Below are positions 59,572-64,000 of a stretch of 64,000 nt of DNA, piece after piece; positions within the stretch are counted from its first letter, which is position 1, and every line of letters starts with the position of its first letter. Location of the stretch: contig JAANYP010004337.1 of the NCBI GenBank assembly GCA_020465985.1, positions 963,001 to 1,027,000 of the forward strand, in the 5' to 3' direction. The notes beneath the pieces are model-generated. The model saw only the letters and a list, made by a program, of their open reading frames with translations, ran no database searches and was not told the DNA's origin. The position numbers were made by a program, and so were the translations under genes. Source of the stretch: Centrapalus pauciflorus. Taxonomy: Eukaryota > Streptophyta > Magnoliopsida > Asterales > Asteraceae.

Positions 59572-62500
59572 ATGAGATTACCAGGTTCAAAATGAGGTGT
59601 AGAAGTAATTTATATGCATTCTCTTAAAATACTGGCTTCGTGTTCGTGAAGCATGCACCTTGGCATCTGGGACCCTTAGGGTGCGTTCATTTGACGAAAA
59701 CCGGAGTGTTTTCGGGTTTCGTTTTTGACGAAACAAGGGATTTATGAAAACATGTTCACTTGCATATTTTCTAAAATAAATTTTCATTTTCAAAAGTTAT
59801 AGCTAAATGTTAAAAACAATTTGAACATGTTTTCAACCCTTTTCTAACTCAAAATGAAAACACGGAGTTAACTCAAAACGAAAACACGGAGTTTTCAAGT
59901 TACAATACGAATGTGTTTTCAGGATTCTTAATTGTCTTTTGAGAAACTAAATCTAAAACATTTTCTTGAAAACTGAAATTGAAAACAAATGAAAAATTTT
60001 CGTCAAGTGAACGCAGCCTTAGTGCCTCGAAGTGCCTCACATATTTTAAAACCAAGCTTTTTTCAATAATGATGAAGATAGACTTTAAACTTAATCAATC
60101 TGTGGGCTAGAAATATAGATATTGTGTAGCATGGACATATTCAACTGGCTCAGCATTAGGACCAATAAATACACTTGTAAGTCCTATCTATGTGAATGTG
60201 TTATTAAAGGGTTGTCTTTAACCTCTTGTAGATACGCAGCCATGCTCAGAAGTACTTTCTGAAGGTCCAGAAGAGTGGGACAAATGAGCATGTCCCACCC
60301 CCTCGGCCAAAGAGGAAAGCAACTCACCCATACCCTCACAAGGCCCCTAAAAATGGTTGGATTATAATTTTAAGATTCAAACCTCTTTTTAATAGCTGTT
60401 AAACAAACTCTGCTGACATTCTATGTACCTTTTGGCCCTCAGATGTATCGACGTTAGGAGGAATTCCACACTCGACTGCTGACTTCATTAAACATGAAGA
60501 CGTGATTATGAGAGATTCTTATATATGGCCTACAAACCCATGCACCACTGCACCTTTGTCTTCATGGACATACAATACGATAGCACCACCTGATATGCCA
60601 ACACAAGGTCTGAACCCTATTTTTTTCTGCTGGCAAAAGAGAATAATGGCTTCAGTTTTTCAGCATTTTACCCCCAAGTTTTAACATTGCAGATGATGTC
60701 AGATCGTCTGGGGCTGCCATTTCAAATAATTGTTGCAGCAGCAGCATTGATAGTGGTCCTGGAATTCGGCCTGCTGGCAAAACAAACTACCAACAAGAAG
60801 GGAAGCAGAGGATGACCGGGAGAGGTTAGTTTCCAACTGATGTAATAAATATAATGAGAGAGTTGCAGTGGCTCTTTGTTTTTTTTTTCTTTCAACAATA
60901 CATTGAGTGTTAGATATGCAAGTCAATGTGTTTCCAAGTACCAACTACTACCGTCTTTGCATGCTCATCGGTGTAATCAAAAAGGCGCAAGAGGCGAGGT
61001 GTGTATGTGAGGGTTGCCTAGATGGTGCCTAGGTGACGTGGTCTTAGCCAGGCGCATTTTACTGATTAGGTGCTGAGGGAGGGAAGATATACTTACTGTA
61101 GGGAGTGGAGGATGAATTAGAAACTGCAGATAGGAGTGCAGGGAAGATAAGGAACCAAATTTGAGGGAGAGAAGTATTAGGAACTGCAGATCTGCAAGAG
61201 GGCAGGGGAGAAGGACGGGATATTTGGGTTTTTTTTATTGATGTTTATTATATATCGATCTCCTTTTTTTTTAATTATTATGTTAATATTTTGAACACCT
61301 ATTAACAATTTACATACTTCGATTAAGATTAATTAATAAAATGTTTTTATAAGACTTTAGTGTGTTGTGTATATATAAGTTTTTAAATTATCGATGTCAA
61401 ATTTTTTTGAAGATATATTCATAAATAAATTGATACTAAATATCATTAGAAGTAACAGAAATTAAATGTTATATATTAACTAAGTTTAAATAAATCGATA
61501 TGGATTTATAAATTAAATGTTATTTTTACTTGTCTTTGCAAAATTTTTAGTTTGTTTACAACTCTTTTTTCTTGGTAGATGAACTATTTAACATTTAGGA
61601 TTTTATGTATACATGCTATTTTATCATCATACTATGCTTTTATTTTATGTTTCTGATATTAAGCTTTGGCACTTTACACTATTTGAAATAACAACTAGAT
61701 AATTTATTCGGACCCTCACCTTTGCGCCTGTCACCTTGGTCCCTAATCAAGGCAAGTCACCTACGGTGCGCCTATCGCCTTTAACTACATGCTCATCTAT
61801 AATTTTACATCACATGCAGTTTTGCCGGACTTTCCCAAGGTCTACAGATTCATTGGCGGGATATTTGATCCTAATGAAAGTGATCACTTACAAAAAATGA
61901 AGATGATGGACCCGGTGGATGTTGAGACGGTATGACTAATTTTATGTTTGCGACTCTGCATAACTGCATTTCATCTTTGGCATAATTTGATATGCATGAT
62001 ATTACCACAATTTGTTACTATTAGGACCAATTATTATGTAGGGTTAGAACAAACTGTTACAGTTCGGCTATACTCTTTAATACTTGGACATGACTGATGC
62101 TTTTTGTAACCTTTTCATGTCAATCTCAATGCTGCTTTGTATATGTGCAATTATCTTCAAGTATATTGAAACTGTTGTTTGAAAGGTGATTTGGTTTTTG
62201 TTCAGGTTGTTTTGTTGATGAAAAATCTATGCGCAAATTTGAAAAGCCCCCAGTTTGATGACTATGTAAGTGCTCTTTCAACCTCTACTTTTTTTTTATG
62301 TGACTGTGTCTCTTTGTCAAAGTTAACCTGATGTATTATGACTAAATGGAACTGTGAATGAGACACCACCCCTGCCAATGAAAATTGCAGCATTTTGTTC
62401 TTTTGTAAAGATAGCAAGTTCAAACCATGCATCATCATAATTGATGATTTTGTTCCATTGATTTAAGTTGACAAGATTTTTTTATTCTTAGATGTCAAAA

Positions 62501-63349
62501 AAGTCGTCCATTTTACCTGAACTGTTTTTGAGTCAAAGATGGAATTCTTTATGGGACGAAATATTCCAATGTGTGTATTGCTCGAAAGTTGAAACTCATC
62601 AATGTGGTCTTATGTGGCACCATTGAACAGGCTAGTTGCTGATACTGTTTTACATCTTTCTCTGTTGATGAAAATTGGAAGTCATTTTTAGTATGAACAC
62701 GGTTTTTGCAATTAATAATTTTTGGTAGGTGAGGAAGTTATGGATTCTGAATATATGGCTCAAATTGTAATTTTTCTTGCTAAAGATTTCGCTATTGTTA
62801 TATCACTGCTGGTGGAGAGGCGGTAAAATGGGAGGATTAAATAATGATCACTTTTAAGTAGGAATTCAAACGATTGGAATTGGGACGATCCGTCAAACAT
62901 TTAAAAAAAATAACATCTATAAATAGTTAATGTATTCAGCATGTTACAAAACCCATATAGATAGTAATAAACTATTTATGATTTAGAGAAGTATAAGCAT
63001 TTGAATACATTTTACTTGATGCAGAATCTATAAATTACAACCCACATAAACATGTTTCCAGATAAATGGTTGAAACTGCCACATGAACAGTAGTAGCTCC
63101 TTGACTCATCTTATGAAAGGTTGGATTACTAGTCTTAATCAGATGCAGTTTTCTGGTATCTTCTTCTGTAGAGGGATGCATCAAATTATTTAATCAACAT
63201 GGTTTGCTTAAAGTTTTTTCGTTTTCATCGACTAACAAGTATTCTGTGGCACACAGAGGAGATTGTTTTCTTGCTACGATGCTGGAACCGGAAAGGTTAC
63301 AGCAAGTGGGTCATTAGATGGTCTCCAAGCACCAATCCCGTCTTCATAA
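57118..63349 (+). CDS. REVEILLE-type SHAQKYF Myb-like transcription factor (RVE3/ASG4 group)
   Basis: Eight exons join in frame to 307 residues: 57118-57299, 58775-58832, 60232-60355, 60443-60607, 60693-60824, 61820-61929, 62206-62265 and 63257-63349. All introns are GT-AG. A single Myb repeat (about 43-92) reads SRQNWTDVEHDKFLEALQLF and continues to IRSHAQKYFLKVQK, the SHAQKYF signature of LHY/CCA1-like factors, then the Pro-rich PPPRPKRKATHPYPHKAPK. Residues 221-277 (VLPDFPKVYRFIGGIFDP to VVLLMKNLCANL) are the LCL domain of the RVE3/4/5/6/8 clade, which lets these activators recruit LNK co-activators. The family binds evening elements and drives afternoon-phased clock genes. Position next to ANGUSTIFOLIA points to ASG4/RVE3 (AT1G01520), but RVE5/6/8 cannot be excluded by sequence alone. 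Confidence 0.92.
57300..58774 (+). other. Intron 1 of the REVEILLE gene
   Basis: A 1475-bp intron splitting the Myb repeat between LQL and FDRDW, after two bases of a Leu codon. No transposon is evident. Confidence 0.85.
59485..59570. repeat. (TA)n(TG)n microsatellite in intron 2
   Basis: About 53 bp of AT repeat followed by about 32 bp of TG repeat. Confidence 0.95.
59675..60022. mobile_element. MITE nested in REVEILLE intron 2
   Basis: The left end CTTAGGGTGCGTTCATTTG mirrors the right end (complement CTAAGGCTGCGTTCACTTG), followed on both sides by ACGAAAA. The AGGGTGCGTTC tip is common in plant hAT-like MITEs. No target duplication was seen. Confidence 0.7.
60970..61787. mobile_element. 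TIR element in REVEILLE intron 5, exact 10-bp flanking repeat
   Basis: CATGCTCATC flanks both sides (60960-60969 and 61788-61797). The inner ends carry AAAAAGGCGC-type and, inverted, AAAGGCGATAGGCGC motifs. A target duplication of 9-10 bp suggests a Mutator-like element. The interior is non-coding and AT-rich. Confidence 0.7.
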
Positions 63350-64000
63350 GCTCGGCTGTTTCTGCAGGAAGTATGTACAAAAGCCAAGTATACTTTTTTC
63401 TGGTTTCCAGTTACATGATGTTTTGTTTTGTAGGGTAGCTTGTATATATAGTGTGTTCTGTGGGAATTTCATCATCAGTCTCATGCTTTCTTGATGATAG
63501 ACATGCAACAACAATATGTATGTGTTGTGGTTTTCAGAATAAGATGATGTAGTTCATGTTTTGTTGCTATGATCAAATAATCAGTCTTGTCTGATTTTCT
63601 GTATCATCTCGAGTAAGTGCACCGACAAGGGCCAAGGCCCAATCTCATCCTGTGACTAGTGACTAGTTTTTTAGGCACTTATTACTCAAGTTTTATGTTG
63701 CTGTATGTTTCTTATTAACTAATTTATAAATACATTGGTTTCTCATATTATGTTTATATTATTATATATGAGCTTTTTAAGCTCGCAAACCCATATTAGT
63801 TGTTGGAGTTCGAACTTAAAAAGTTTAGGTTTACAAGTTTGTTTTTATAAAAAAAAAAAAAGGTAACCCACTCTTTGGGACTCTTTACCGTCTCATGGTT
63901 TACATGAAGAAACCATATTATGTAACTCATGGTTAAAGGATGTGCGTAGGTTGAACCCTGAACATTTATTATAGATATTATGTTTCGAACCATTGTTGCA
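63350..64000 (+). other. REVEILLE 3' region and downstream DNA
   Basis: Probable 3' UTR followed by AT-rich DNA. No further gene is visible before the window ends. Confidence 0.5.

Larger units (their letters stand above)
59167..60056. mobile_element. Intronic inverted-repeat element (outer) in REVEILLE intron 2
   Basis: The ends CTTGGTTTTAAAA and TTTTAAAACCAAG are perfect complements. The left portion is rich in GAGGC/GGTGC words (59200-59290). A (TA)n(TG)n tract (59485-59570) and a smaller MITE (59675-60022) lie inside. No target duplication was confirmed. Confidence 0.55.

Overview
This is plant nuclear DNA: very AT-rich, with introns bounded by GT and AG, long (TA)n microsatellites and dense small transposons. 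The genes match eudicot families, and an asterid such as a composite is plausible but not shown.

The host genes lie in the right half and form one conserved block. In order they are a heavy-metal-associated isoprenylated protein (minus, 31379-33666), a protein of the AT1G01500 family (plus, 43905-46461), the CtBP-like cell-shape regulator ANGUSTIFOLIA (plus, 48333-52404), and a REVEILLE-type SHAQKYF Myb factor of the ASG4/RVE3 group (plus, 57118-63349). From memory of the Arabidopsis map, this is the order and orientation of AT1G01490, AT1G01500, AT1G01510 and AT1G01520. All four gene models splice in frame with consensus sites.

The left half (1-31 kb) holds no intact host gene that I can see and is a transposon nest. 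It contains a Mutator-like element with an OTU-protease-like fragment (about 913-3998), Mutator-type MITEs with 9-bp target duplications, and hAT-type MITEs with TAGGGGTG ends and 8-bp duplications. A complete 5.4-kb CACTA element (13066-18513, duplication CGT) carries three intron-separated exons of a WD40 gene. A 5'-truncated LINE lies at 25.85-26.34 kb. A segment near 8.6-10.8 kb is duplicated in direct orientation near 20.25-21.4 kb.

The most unusual structure is a group of three related small-element families (A, B, C). They share GGTTC...GAACC ends and most copies sit inside (TA)n tracts, so they form chains with microsatellite linkers: A-B at 9.1-10.1 kb, C-B at 19.5-20.25 kb, and the C-B chain again, inverted, at 24.2-25.0 kb. 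The duplicated segment gives an apparent empty site for the A-B chain.

Between the host genes are an intact PIF/Harbinger transposase gene (34672-35931), a tRNA-derived SINE with an 18-bp target duplication just after ANGUSTIFOLIA, and further MITEs, including one about 310 bp upstream of the ANGUSTIFOLIA start and two nested insertions in REVEILLE introns. I saw no rRNA, functional tRNA or CRISPR.
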